Under the pieces are notes generated by a model. That model saw only the letters and a program-made list of their open reading frames with translations. It was not told where the DNA came from and ran no database searches. From positions 1,860,001 through 1,924,000 of the forward strand of contig NZ_CP143867.1 of the NCBI RefSeq assembly GCF_036416795.1: a stretch of 64,000 nt of DNA, written 5' to 3'. This DNA comes from Bacteroides sp. MSB163. GTDB taxonomy: Bacteria > Bacteroidota > Bacteroidia > Bacteroidales > Bacteroidaceae. The translations under genes and the position numbers were made by a program. Below, in pieces: positions 33,477 to 41,964 of this stretch; position 1 is the first letter of the stretch; each line of letters opens with the position of its first letter.

Positions 33477-34140
33477 TTATTTCAATCGTTTTTTATTCTC
33501 ATCATTTTCTAGTATTCTCATTTGTTGAATAGCTATTTGGTTGAGTTTAATTAGCCGTTCACCTTGGGGAATACCTTGATCAATAAATACGGCATTGAGG
33601 TTCTCCATGTTCGAGAGGCAAATAAGTTCATTGATGGAAGCGTAGTCACGGATATTTCCTTTTAGTTCGGGATGTTGCTCTCGCCATGTTTTAGCTGTTT
33701 GCCCAAACATAGCCACATTAAGCACATCGGCTTCTTCGGCATAAATAATGCTTGCTTGCTTAGCTGTTACTTCTACTGGAATAAGATTCTGTTTGATAGC
33801 GTCAGTGTGAATTATCCTTATGGGCATAAGTGCCACCATATCTTCCAGCTTTTGATATTATGCCAATAGCTCCAGTTCGTTCTATCCATGTTTTAACTGA
33901 TAGAACAAAATTGTTACTACCAGCCATATTTTTAATTGTACCGAATTCGGTACAATTAAAATGTGAGTTGTATAATATTTCCCATTCACCGATATATTCA
34001 AGTGTACTTTTTAAGCTAAGCCATCTGAATATTATGTGCTCTTGCATTTGACTACGTGCCATATCGGTTAATTAAATATAATCCTGGTCGTTATTTGTTA
34101 GAACTGTAATTTCTGTATTTTGTACTTTTATTTTAGCCAT
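33477..34140 (-). pseudogene. Degraded KilA-N domain protein gene
   Basis: Read from the ATG at 34140, the frame gives MAKIKVQNTEITVL and DYI, then a stop (TAA at codon 23), and resumes as LTDMARSQM with KilA-N-type sequence (GIISKAGRYGGTYAHKD). That frame ends near 33802. The rest of the family's C-terminal half continues in another frame from ~33820 (IIHTDAIKQNLIP; EEADVLNVAMFGQTAKTWRE) to the stop at 33477. The segment usually found between them (around FEFASW and KEFQRLK, ~50 codons) is missing. So there is one nonsense change plus an internal, frame-breaking deletion. KilA-N proteins are phage- or mobile-element-associated DNA-binding proteins. This is a relic. Confidence 0.82.
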
Positions 34141-34277
34141 GTAGATTTAAGTTATTTGCATTCAACGTCGAAGTTACCTGTTTATGAGAATAATTTCAGA
34201 TTTGCTTTTCAGAAATCACGTAAAGCTGACAATAAAGACATCCTTTTTCATGAAAACAGGAATGTCCTCCTCCTGCT

Positions 34278-35555
34278 TTACCGTGCCAGCACAATCTCCG
34301 AATACGGATAAACGCCTGGGAATAACCTCAAGTTCCACTCTTTCTTCAGTATATCGTAAACCCCAATCATTTGATCGCTCCTCCCGGTGGACAGCACATA
34401 GAGTTCCTGTGTATTCGCATCTTTCATGTGCGTTGCTATTGAACATGCATAGTCGGGAGAGGTAGCAAAAGGCTCTGCCATACTCATGGTGGTGGTATTC
34501 CAAAGGCGGAATTCCGTTCCGCTGTCGGTTACTACGGCATATCCGCCGCTAAGTGTATACTTCATACTTCCTGCATCTTCTACAGGCACCATTATCCAGA
34601 AAGGAATCAGGGCGGTGGACTGTAGGGGGGCTAAAGCGTGCATGCTATGCTTTCCAAGGTCTACTACAACAGGAGAAAAGGTGCCGTTGCCGTTGTCTGC
34701 TGAAAGCAACAGATTGCTACCCGTTATCACGCCGGTATAACGGGCCAGGGCTTCGGATTTCATGCCGTCGGGCAACTTTATGCTAGGGATTGCAGGATAG
34801 TCACTTCGGGTGTTGGCCCAAGAACTGACAACGTGTGTCGACACATGATTCGGGTCGACTTCCTGTATCGCTACTATATTATTATAGCTGGTGCAGAGGG
34901 TCACAGTTTGCCCCAGTTCCGCCCACTTCCAGTAGTTCATGGACAGGTCGTAGTTGGCGATGTTCCGGTTTCCTCCCTGCGATTGAATCCCGCAGAGGGT
35001 TAAACTTCCGGAGATGTTGACTGCACAAGAGAATTCTTTGCCATCCGTGAATTGTTCCACTCTTGTAATCTTTCCCGTTCCGCGTTCTATGTGTTCGATG
35101 GAGTAGGGATAGTCTGTATTGGATTTGGAATTGACAATGCCGTAGAGCTGGAACTCTTCGGGCGATTGTCCGTCTTTCACCGCAATCTTTCCCAGTGACA
35201 TCATTTCACCAGAGCGGCGCAGGAATACTTCTGTGGTAGAGGCCGGGTAGTGTCCGGGTGCCAGGAGCGTGATACTGGTGGCTGTTTTCTCCGTGATGAC
35301 GGCCGATACGCCGCGCGCATATCCTTCGTCAAAGAGCGGGTGGTCTACGAGTGGCCAGCGGATATCAAGCATGATGTCATCGTCCGTCTGAAAGCCTTGT
35401 GCTTTGATGGTTACTTTGTCGCCGGGAGTGAACTCGATTCCCGGGTCGGGCATCACGATGTCGGTTACGAAAATGGGTTGTTCGTCTTTGTCCTTGTCTT
35501 TGTCACATGCTGCAAGTAGCAGGCCCAGCAGCAGGAAGAGATGTATCTTCTTCAT
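34278..35555 (-). CDS. Lipoprotein of unknown function with propeller-like repeats
   Basis: 425 aa. Lipobox LLAAC (Cys16), followed by a charged KDKDKDE linker. Residues ~28-125 resemble an IPT/Ig-like domain (GIEFTPGDKVTIKAQGFQTD; LLAPGHYPASTTEVFLRRSG). The rest contains short segments of the kind seen in beta-propellers (NYDLSMNYWKWAELG, VVTDSGTEFRLWNTTT, YVLSTGRSDQMIGVYDI). I do not recognise a catalytic motif. It is monocistronic, flanked by the KilA-N relic and a long repeat-rich gap. It is probably a surface or periplasmic binding protein. Confidence 0.8.
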   Translation of the reverse strand: MKKIHLFLLLGLLLAACDKDKDKDEQPIFVTDIVMPDPGIEFTPGDKVTIKAQGFQTDDDIMLDIRWPLVDHPLFDEGYARGVSAVITEKTATSITLLAPGHYPASTTEVFLRRSGEMMSLGKIAVKDGQSPEEFQLYGIVNSKSNTDYPYSIEHIERGTGKITRVEQFTDGKEFSCAVNISGSLTLCGIQSQGGNRNIANYDLSMNYWKWAELGQTVTLCTSYNNIVAIQEVDPNHVSTHVVSSWANTRSDYPAIPSIKLPDGMKSEALARYTGVITGSNLLLSADNGNGTFSPVVVDLGKHSMHALAPLQSTALIPFWIMVPVEDAGSMKYTLSGGYAVVTDSGTEFRLWNTTTMSMAEPFATSPDYACSIATHMKDANTQELYVLSTGRSDQMIGVYDILKKEWNLRLFPGVYPYSEIVLAR

Positions 35556-36058
35556 AGCGTTTATCTGTTATTGTTGGGACAAAGTTATCACTTTCCATTT
35601 GTATTCTTCTAATTTTATTTTCCTTTTTTCTGTTTTCTTTGTGTGCCTTCGCATCGGACTAAGTATTGGGGGAGTACATTGTTTGTTCAATCGGACATCT
35701 GTTGGTGTCCGTTAATCTTATTGTTCTGTTGTGAATATTGTTGTCATTCCCCGTTTTATACGGAAAGACAGGACAAACGGCCTGAATAAAAAATCTGGAA
35801 ACCTTCCCGATACTGATGGAAAAGAATGCAAGGAAATGACTTGACGGATGTTCAAAAAGAAAGATGTAATTCTGATTATTCACTATTCTGTATGTGTTAC
35901 TTTGATAATCCTATCCAAATTTATATGTAAAGAGACTAAAAGATATCAAAACGTTCTTTTAAAAATGTCGGAGAAAAGCCTGAAAGTAGGAGCTAAAACA
36001 GCTTTTAGGAGAAGATTCTCCTCCCTATTTTATAGGAAAACCTCCTTTCATACTACAA

Positions 36059-36133
36059 GGCTACACCCTTTTGGGCGGATAGCTACACCTTTCGGGGTGG
36101 ATGGCTACACCCTTTTGGGGAAATGGTGTAGCC
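36059..36133. repeat. 22-bp periodic CTACACC array closed by GGTGTAG
   Basis: CTACACC begins at 36061, 36083 and 36105, exactly 22 bp apart, separated by related CTTTTGGG-type spacers. The inverted form GGTGTAG follows at 36125-36131, so the last unit can fold into a hairpin. The layout is like the other periodic arrays in the window, but the sequence is different. Confidence 0.8.
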
Positions 36134-36166
36134 TTCTGAGCAACACAATTCTCCATGTAACGTCCC

Positions 36167-36230
36167 GTTTCCTATGATGGGTGCAGTTTCTCTTAATAGA
36201 AACTGTCGTTTCCTACCGTGGGGAAACTGC
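36167..36230. repeat. Cluster of GTTTC/GAAAC elements
   Basis: GTTTC at 36167, 36186 and 36208, and GAAAC at 36199 and 36223. GCAGTTTC (36183-36190) pairs with GAAACTGC (36223-36230), and shorter inner pairs exist. Spacing is 19-24 bp, less regular than in the neighbouring array. Confidence 0.55.
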
Positions 36231-36415
36231 AAACTATTGTATCAGAGTAGCTTGCAAGTACTGTTAGAAAACTACTAATTATAAGCACCAATCAGATGCA
36301 ATGCCTAAGTTGTCCGGTGCAGGTAGCAGATAACGGACAAAAAGGTATATAAAGAAGAAAGCTAACACTACAGACATTCTTTTTCATGGAAGAAGGAATC
36401 TCTTTTCGGACCGTC

Positions 36416-37345
36416 TTATTTCTTCCGCGTCACAGCATGCAGCACATTCCCCTTCTTATCAATCATCCGTAGCGTCAACTCTTTCTTATCGGCAGAGACA
36501 ACGGAGAAGCCCGGTTCCGGGTTGCAGAATACCGTTCCTTCCGTCGGTTTCACTTTGCGGGACAGGGAACCGGAGGAGTTGACAATATAATCAATATCGC
36601 TTCCCGGTTTGCGGATGTGCTGGAAGTTATGGATATGCCCGCAGATGTACATATCTACTTTATGCTTGCGTAGTATGGGGTCGAGGCGAGCCTGCATATC
36701 TTGGCGTTCGCTGTCGTCCTTCGAGGTTTCGGCATAGATGGGGTGATGTCCGGCGACGATTACCCAGTCCTCTTTGGCGGTAGTCAATACGGAGTCAATC
36801 CAGGCGAGTTGTTTCTGCAAGTCCTGCTTGCAGGCATCGGGATAGGTGGCTGAGTCGTTGCGGTATTTGTCCATCATGGGGGCGGTGTCCACCCAGACGA
36901 TACGGAGGGTGATGCCGTCGTCCTCGAATGCTTTGGTATAGTAACGGGCGGGCATGGTCCATCGGCGGCTGACGTTGGTGTAGTCCATTACGGCTTGCGT
37001 GTTGCCGCGGTATTCGTGGTTGCCAAGTACGGGAAACCAGTCTATCATCAGTTCCGGGTGGGAGTAGATGAGTTCGTAGTTGGTCATCCACAGAGGGTCG
37101 TTCACGCTGCGCACGCCTTCAAAATGGTGGATGTCTCCGGTGGCGACTACGAATTCGGGACCGACTTCTTCGGCCATGGTGCCCATCAGTTCGGCTATGG
37201 GCTTCTGGTCGTAATAACCGTTACGACCGAGGTCGTTGGCGACGTAGAAGTTGAATTTCTTGTCGAAGATGGAATAATCCGTTATCTGTGCGGTTGCCCA
37301 GTTGCTGAGGAGGACAACTAAAAGGAGAAAGAATACTTTTTTCAT
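36416..37345 (-). CDS. Purple-acid-phosphatase-like metallophosphoesterase, secreted
   Basis: 309 aa with a signal peptide (FLLLVVLLSNWATAQ). Metallophosphoesterase motifs appear in order: NDLGRNG (~36), ATGDIHH (~69), LGNHEYRG (~106), IVAGHHPIY (~198) and CGHIHNFQH (~235). They correspond to the metal ligands of ACP5-type purple acid phosphatases. It should hydrolyse phosphomonoesters in the periplasm or at the surface. It lies 105 bp after a TonB receptor gene on the same strand, which suggests that phosphorylated compounds are captured, dephosphorylated and imported. Confidence 0.88.
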   Translation of the reverse strand: MKKVFFLLLVVLLSNWATAQITDYSIFDKKFNFYVANDLGRNGYYDQKPIAELMGTMAEEVGPEFVVATGDIHHFEGVRSVNDPLWMTNYELIYSHPELMIDWFPVLGNHEYRGNTQAVMDYTNVSRRWTMPARYYTKAFEDDGITLRIVWVDTAPMMDKYRNDSATYPDACKQDLQKQLAWIDSVLTTAKEDWVIVAGHHPIYAETSKDDSERQDMQARLDPILRKHKVDMYICGHIHNFQHIRKPGSDIDYIVNSSGSLSRKVKPTEGTVFCNPEPGFSVVSADKKELTLRMIDKKGNVLHAVTRKK

Positions 37346-37374
37346 TATTATATTGATTTGATTGTTTATTATTT

Positions 37375-37429
37375 GTTGGCGGAATTAATTTGCTTCCTTG
37401 CTGTGCGGTTATGAATTAATTTCGTCAAC
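37375..37429. repeat. 16-bp inverted repeat between TonB receptor and phosphatase genes
   Basis: GTTGGCGGAATTAATT (37375-37390) and AATTAATTTCGTCAAC (37414-37429) are complementary at 14 of 16 positions, with a 23-nt loop. With no T run it may be an RNA stability or processing hairpin, or an operator. Confidence 0.6.
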
Positions 37430-37450
37430 AAGTTGTTATTGAATAGTAAT

Positions 37451-40267
37451 TCAAAAGTTGATTTTTACGCCTGCATTTACCTTTATGCCGTAGTGTTCGC
37501 TCTGCATCGTCCGTTCCTTCGTTCCCTGATAGTAGCGTAAGGGCTGGTTCAGCAAATTGGTGGCTTCGGCATAGAACGTTGTTTTCAGTTTCTTTCCGAA
37601 AGTATAGCTGGCGTTGGCATCCATATAATTCACTACATCGTAATAGCGGTCGTAGAACTTCTCCGCTCCCATCTCGTCGATAAATGCCGATGCATAGTTG
37701 TAAGAAAGGCGGAGGCTCACACCGGATTTCTCAAAGAAGAGCGAAGCATTGGCCGTGTGTTCCGGAGAACCCGGCAGGCGCAGACCACTTTCATTCTCAC
37801 GTCCCTCGAAGTTGAAGTTATCCACGCGGGAGTAAGAGTAAGTGTATGTTCCGTAGAAGCCGATGCACTTCAAGGCTGGAGCTATGAAACTGAAATCGCG
37901 TTGATAGGCTACTTCCACACCTAGCAAATCAGCGTTGCCCGAGTTGCGCGGCTGGCTGAACTTGGTATACGTGGTTCCGTTGTAATTGTAGTTACGCATA
38001 GTCTGGTCTACGATGAAATCATTGATTTTCTTGTAGAAGATGCCGGCACTGACAAGACCGATGCTCTTGAAGTAATACTCACCGCTCAGGTCGAAGTTAT
38101 AAGAAATGGTAGGTTTCAAGCCCGGATTACCCAAAGAGATGGAGTTGTCGCTACGCTTAATTGTAATGTTCGGTGCCAGGGCGGCATATTTGGGGCGGGC
38201 AATTGTATTGGTGAACGAGGCGCGCACCTTGAAATCATCGTTTACATCATACTTCACAAGAACGGAAGGAAGCACATTCAGGTAACTGTCCGACTCGTAG
38301 GCTGTGCGGGTGGTCTTGTCATCGTCCGCATCATACTGGCTACCCGAATATTTCACATGCGTATTCTCCAGACGCAGGCCCAGCATCAAGTCCCACTTCT
38401 TACCCAGCTTCTGGTCGAAGCGCAGATAACCTGCCGCAACGGTTTCTTTGGCGTTGAAGTTGGTGGCAAGCTCTTCCTGTACTTGGTTCTTTTCAAACAG
38501 ACTTGCATTGTTCAAGTCAAGTTCTCCCAGATACTCCTTGCTTATGAAGCTACCGGCTTTATATTGCTTGCCCGGCATGTATCCGTCCCGGTTCTGGTCT
38601 ACGGCAGCCGCCAGACTGGTTTTATCGAAACCGTCTTCATCCAGTGGGGTGTATTCGTAGAAGTCAATCTCTTTATCTTTAGTCTTATGCACCACCTTAG
38701 TTCCGAAGCGCAGATGATTGCCGAACTTTCCTTTCGTGAGTGGTAAACTAAAGTCGAGTTTGAACTTGAAGTCCTTCTCTTGAATATCTTCCTGTTGCTC
38801 CGTCACCTCTTTCAGACTGAAATCGTCGTTCAGATACATAGCCGAACCTTCCTGCGGGGTAAGCAACGGCTTGCGCTCATCGCTCAAATCCATTGTGAAC
38901 TTCTGTTTCTTCAGTTGATAGTCGATGTAGCGTTCGTTGGGACGTTCTTCGCTGGCTTTGGCGTAGTTGACGCTCCACTTCGTGTCCAGTTTGCCGAAGA
39001 GGTGCTCGCCGCCGAGGGTGAAGTCCATCGTGCGCTGACGTTCCAGGCGGGCGTTGCGGTTGTCGGGCGTGCCACCTTTGGTCTGTATGCGTACGGCGCC
39101 TTTGTTGTTGATGGAACAATATTCGTTGCCGTTATCATCTTCTTCCAGGTTGATACCTTTCACGTTGAGGCGGTAACGGTTTTCCCAGTCGTTGCGGTTG
39201 TTGAAGATGCCTTTGAAAGTCAGTTTGTGGTTCTCGTTGATGTCCCAGTCCAGTGCGGTGGAGTAGCTTTGGCGTTCGCGGGTGACGTAGTATTGGCGCA
39301 CCTGATAGTCGGTGATGCAGAGTTCTCCGGTTTCTACGTCCTTGTCCCATACAAATTCGATGTCATCCGAGCCGGAGGGGGAGTTCTGATAGGAAGCGGA
39401 AAGAATGAGTCCCAGTTTGTCGTTGAAGAAGCGGTCGCCATAGGTGAAACCCAGGTTCAGTTGCGCTTTGTCACTAATCCAGTTGTAGCCCGTTCCGGCG
39501 GTGGCACTGATGAAGCGTTTATAAGGAGAGTTCTTCGTAATCAGATTGATGGAACCGCCGATGGCGTCGGCATCCATATCCGGGGTGACTACCTTGTTCA
39601 CTTCGATGGTCTGTATCATATCTGCCGGGATAAGGTCCAGTTGCACGTTGCGCGTATCACCTTCGGCAGAAGGGACGCGGTTGCCATTGATAGTGACGGA
39701 ACTCATGTCAGCGGAGGTGCCGCGTACTTGTCCGAAGCGGGCTTCACCTTGGTCGTACTGTACGTTGATACCCGAAATGCGTTTCAGTGCATCGCCTATG
39801 TTGGAGTCGGGGAACTTGCCTACCTGGTCGGCAGATACTACATTCTTGATGCCGAGGCTGTTCTTCTGCGAATTGACGGCGCAGCGTTGTCCCTGGAAAG
39901 CACCACCTACCACTACTTCCTGTAGTTCCACTCCTTCGTTCATCACTACGTCTTTCTCTAAAGTGCGTCCTTCGGGAATGGTTATTTTCAGCTCTACGGG
40001 CGAGTAACCCACATAACTTACTTTTACGGTATACGTCCCCGGTTCCAGATTGGGGAAAGTGTAGAAGCCGTTGACGTCGCTCGTCACTCCGGCGTGCAGT
40101 TTCTCGATGTAAATGGAGGCACCCGGAAGGGTTTGTTTCGTGGCATCTATGATGCGGCCGCGTACGGTGCCCTGTTTCACTACGTTTACTTTCTCGTCGG
40201 CTTTTGCCGTGCTACCGACTGTTGCAAATAAGAATAAGAGCGTGAATACTTTAACAATGTGTTTCAT
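37451..40267 (-). CDS. TonB-dependent receptor (non-SusC type), paired with phosphatase
   Basis: 938 aa from the ATG at 40267; upstream ATGs at 40279 and 40312 precede or overlap promoter elements. Signal peptide (LLFLFATVGSTAKA), CarboxypepD_reg-like domain (VRGRIIDATKQTLPGASIYI; DVNGFYTFPNLEPGTYTVKV), then the plug (VGKFPDSNIGDALKRISGI; GTSADMSSVTINGNRVPS) and a barrel ending in YGIKVNAGVKINF. The plug sequence resembles the CirA/oligosaccharide receptor class rather than SusC, and no SusD gene accompanies it. It is co-oriented with the downstream phosphatase gene. The ligand could be a phosphorylated metabolite or an iron/phosphate complex (inference). Confidence 0.9.
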   Translation of the reverse strand: MKHIVKVFTLLFLFATVGSTAKADEKVNVVKQGTVRGRIIDATKQTLPGASIYIEKLHAGVTSDVNGFYTFPNLEPGTYTVKVSYVGYSPVELKITIPEGRTLEKDVVMNEGVELQEVVVGGAFQGQRCAVNSQKNSLGIKNVVSADQVGKFPDSNIGDALKRISGINVQYDQGEARFGQVRGTSADMSSVTINGNRVPSAEGDTRNVQLDLIPADMIQTIEVNKVVTPDMDADAIGGSINLITKNSPYKRFISATAGTGYNWISDKAQLNLGFTYGDRFFNDKLGLILSASYQNSPSGSDDIEFVWDKDVETGELCITDYQVRQYYVTRERQSYSTALDWDINENHKLTFKGIFNNRNDWENRYRLNVKGINLEEDDNGNEYCSINNKGAVRIQTKGGTPDNRNARLERQRTMDFTLGGEHLFGKLDTKWSVNYAKASEERPNERYIDYQLKKQKFTMDLSDERKPLLTPQEGSAMYLNDDFSLKEVTEQQEDIQEKDFKFKLDFSLPLTKGKFGNHLRFGTKVVHKTKDKEIDFYEYTPLDEDGFDKTSLAAAVDQNRDGYMPGKQYKAGSFISKEYLGELDLNNASLFEKNQVQEELATNFNAKETVAAGYLRFDQKLGKKWDLMLGLRLENTHVKYSGSQYDADDDKTTRTAYESDSYLNVLPSVLVKYDVNDDFKVRASFTNTIARPKYAALAPNITIKRSDNSISLGNPGLKPTISYNFDLSGEYYFKSIGLVSAGIFYKKINDFIVDQTMRNYNYNGTTYTKFSQPRNSGNADLLGVEVAYQRDFSFIAPALKCIGFYGTYTYSYSRVDNFNFEGRENESGLRLPGSPEHTANASLFFEKSGVSLRLSYNYASAFIDEMGAEKFYDRYYDVVNYMDANASYTFGKKLKTTFYAEATNLLNQPLRYYQGTKERTMQSEHYGIKVNAGVKINF

Positions 40268-40290
40268 ACCTGTTGTCATTCGTTGATTAA

Positions 40291-40337
40291 TTTGCCGCAA
40301 AAGTAGAGACATAGCGTTTCATACGTTTTGCGGCAAA
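40291..40337. promoter_or_regulatory. Perfect 12-bp inverted repeat over the TonB receptor promoter
   Basis: TTTGCCGCAAAA (40291-40302) and TTTTGCGGCAAA (40326-40337) are perfect inverted copies, and each is itself almost palindromic. Centres are 35 bp apart. The minus -7 box TACTTTTG (40298-40305) overlaps the first arm, so a protein bound there would control the receptor and phosphatase genes. Confidence 0.6.
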
Positions 40338-40371
40338 TTTAAGAATCGGTAACAAATATGATACATTCCGG

Positions 40372-41952
40372 TTACAATCGATAATGGAAATAATCCACAT
40401 CTACGAAACCGGTCTCTCCCTTATCATTAAAACAATAAATGCCTATGCGGTCACCCCGGTAATTTCCCCATACCAATTGATAAGGTTCGCCAAACGGCAG
40501 GAAGTTATCCCCGTCCAGACTATAATAATAGTGGGATTTACCATCTAACCCCCACTGCGTCCTAAGCCATACATATTGCGACCGGATGGGGATTCCTCTC
40601 GTTATGTTATCGTTTTTTCTATATTCCAGATAACAGGTACTATCTTCTTTTACTACACCAATAGCCGAATGTTGTGAAGAGAAGTGGCAAAGCCCGTTCT
40701 TTTGTCCATCTTTCATATTGGAAATATCCATCTTTATCACGACATCATTATCCAGCTTTCTGAAAGTCCTCTGCGTAAGTGTATTGCCGGCTTTCAGCAG
40801 TTTATCGGCCTCTAAGGGGCGGTAAGCTTTCAGGCGTAACCAGCCCGGACGTTCGGTGAGTGAAAAGTATTCCTTTCTTGGCTGATAGTTCCATTGCCAT
40901 TGCGGGGCAAGCCGTTCATTGTCGAAGTCATCACTACGCTTGATAGATAGTTTCTCAGTATATTTGAAAGGCATCTTTCCCCCCCATTTCATTGCACCGA
41001 TATTCTGGGGAAGTACTTCACCCGGTATGGGCCAGCCATCTATCCACGTAACGGGTAGGAGACTGACAATTCGCCCGCTCCAGTCCCCTGTTCCATGATG
41101 GGTAAGAAAATACCAGTTATTGTCCTTTCCCAGGATAATACCTCCCTGATTCGGTTCCATAGCTTCACAACCGGGCAGTGCCAACTGTTTTTCTTCTTTA
41201 TAGGGTCCTGTCAACTTCCTGGAACGCTTTGCCATGACGTAACGGCCCACTCCCGGCTTATGCTCACTGAAAATCAGATAATACCAACCGTTCACCTTAA
41301 TCAATTTACTGGCTTCCCTGCCACTGCCCGAATGGATGAGTACCGCAGATTTCCGGTCAATACTTTTCCCATCTTCAGTCATCTTAAAGAGATAGGTCTT
41401 ATATCCGTCGGCAAAATGGGTGCCGACAAAGTAGGCTTTTCCGTTGTCGTCCCACATTGCAGTACAGTCGTCCCAGCCTGCTTCGGTAAGAAGCGGTGTC
41501 AGTGGTTCCCACGGACCTTCGGGATGAGCAGCGGAGGTCATGAAATACCCTTCATCGGGTGTACCGAAGAATAGATAGAACCGTTGGTTGTGATACCTCA
41601 ATGTTCCTGCCCATACCCCTTTGCCATAGCGGTTCATACGATCCCAATTCAATTCTGGTCCAATCTGAGTCAAATCATTGATGATGTTTCCGCAAAGTTC
41701 CCAGTTGACGAGGTCTTTGGAATGTAGTAGCGTCATTCCCGGAGAGAACTGGAAGGTGGAGGATATGGCATAATAGTCGTCACCCACACGAATGCAGTCG
41801 ATATCGCTATAGTCTGACGGAATGATGGGGTTCAGGTAGGTACCGTCTTCCTGGTCACCCCAGTTTTTCCAGTTCCCCCATTCAGCTTGTTGCTGCCCCA
41901 TCAGGCAGCCGCTAAAATATACGCAAAAGATGAGTGCTAATAGGTGTTTCAT
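40372..41952 (-). CDS. Glycoside hydrolase family 43 with C-terminal beta-sandwich
   Basis: 526 aa. Signal peptide (LLALIFCVYFSGCLMG), possibly a lipoprotein at SGC. The five-bladed GH43 propeller shows the base Asp in SDYSDIDCIRVGDDYY, the pKa-modulating Asp in CTAMWDDNGKAYFVG and the acid Glu in SGREASKLIKVNGWYYL. From ~340 a GH43_C2-like beta-sandwich (SDDFDNERLAPQWQWNYQP; WLRLKAYRPL) follows. Family activities are mainly beta-xylosidase and alpha-L-arabinofuranosidase. The last gene of the PUL, 12 bp after the second GH43. Confidence 0.92.
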   Translation of the reverse strand: MKHLLALIFCVYFSGCLMGQQQAEWGNWKNWGDQEDGTYLNPIIPSDYSDIDCIRVGDDYYAISSTFQFSPGMTLLHSKDLVNWELCGNIINDLTQIGPELNWDRMNRYGKGVWAGTLRYHNQRFYLFFGTPDEGYFMTSAAHPEGPWEPLTPLLTEAGWDDCTAMWDDNGKAYFVGTHFADGYKTYLFKMTEDGKSIDRKSAVLIHSGSGREASKLIKVNGWYYLIFSEHKPGVGRYVMAKRSRKLTGPYKEEKQLALPGCEAMEPNQGGIILGKDNNWYFLTHHGTGDWSGRIVSLLPVTWIDGWPIPGEVLPQNIGAMKWGGKMPFKYTEKLSIKRSDDFDNERLAPQWQWNYQPRKEYFSLTERPGWLRLKAYRPLEADKLLKAGNTLTQRTFRKLDNDVVIKMDISNMKDGQKNGLCHFSSQHSAIGVVKEDSTCYLEYRKNDNITRGIPIRSQYVWLRTQWGLDGKSHYYYSLDGDNFLPFGEPYQLVWGNYRGDRIGIYCFNDKGETGFVDVDYFHYRL

Positions 41953-41964
41953 ACTAACTTCTTA

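Larger units (their letters stand above)
35556..36415. other. 860-bp intergenic region rich in hairpins
   Basis: No convincing ORF. The left part (35556-35980) is AT-rich with no clear signal. From ~35987 it holds short hairpins (CTAAAA/TTTTAG; GGAGA/TCTCC), the 22-bp CTACACC array, and a cluster of GTTTC/GAAAC elements. It is downstream of the 36416 phosphatase gene and upstream of the lipoprotein gene. Confidence 0.6.

Noticed and set aside
38780..39925. 381-codon plus-strand ORF
   Set aside because: Antisense to the TonB receptor gene; low-complexity hydrophobic translation without domains, a codon-bias shadow.
40291..40337. Invertible promoter flanked by inverted repeats
   Set aside because: The segment between the arms is only 23 bp, far shorter than known Bacteroides invertible promoters, and no recombinase gene is nearby; an operator is more likely.
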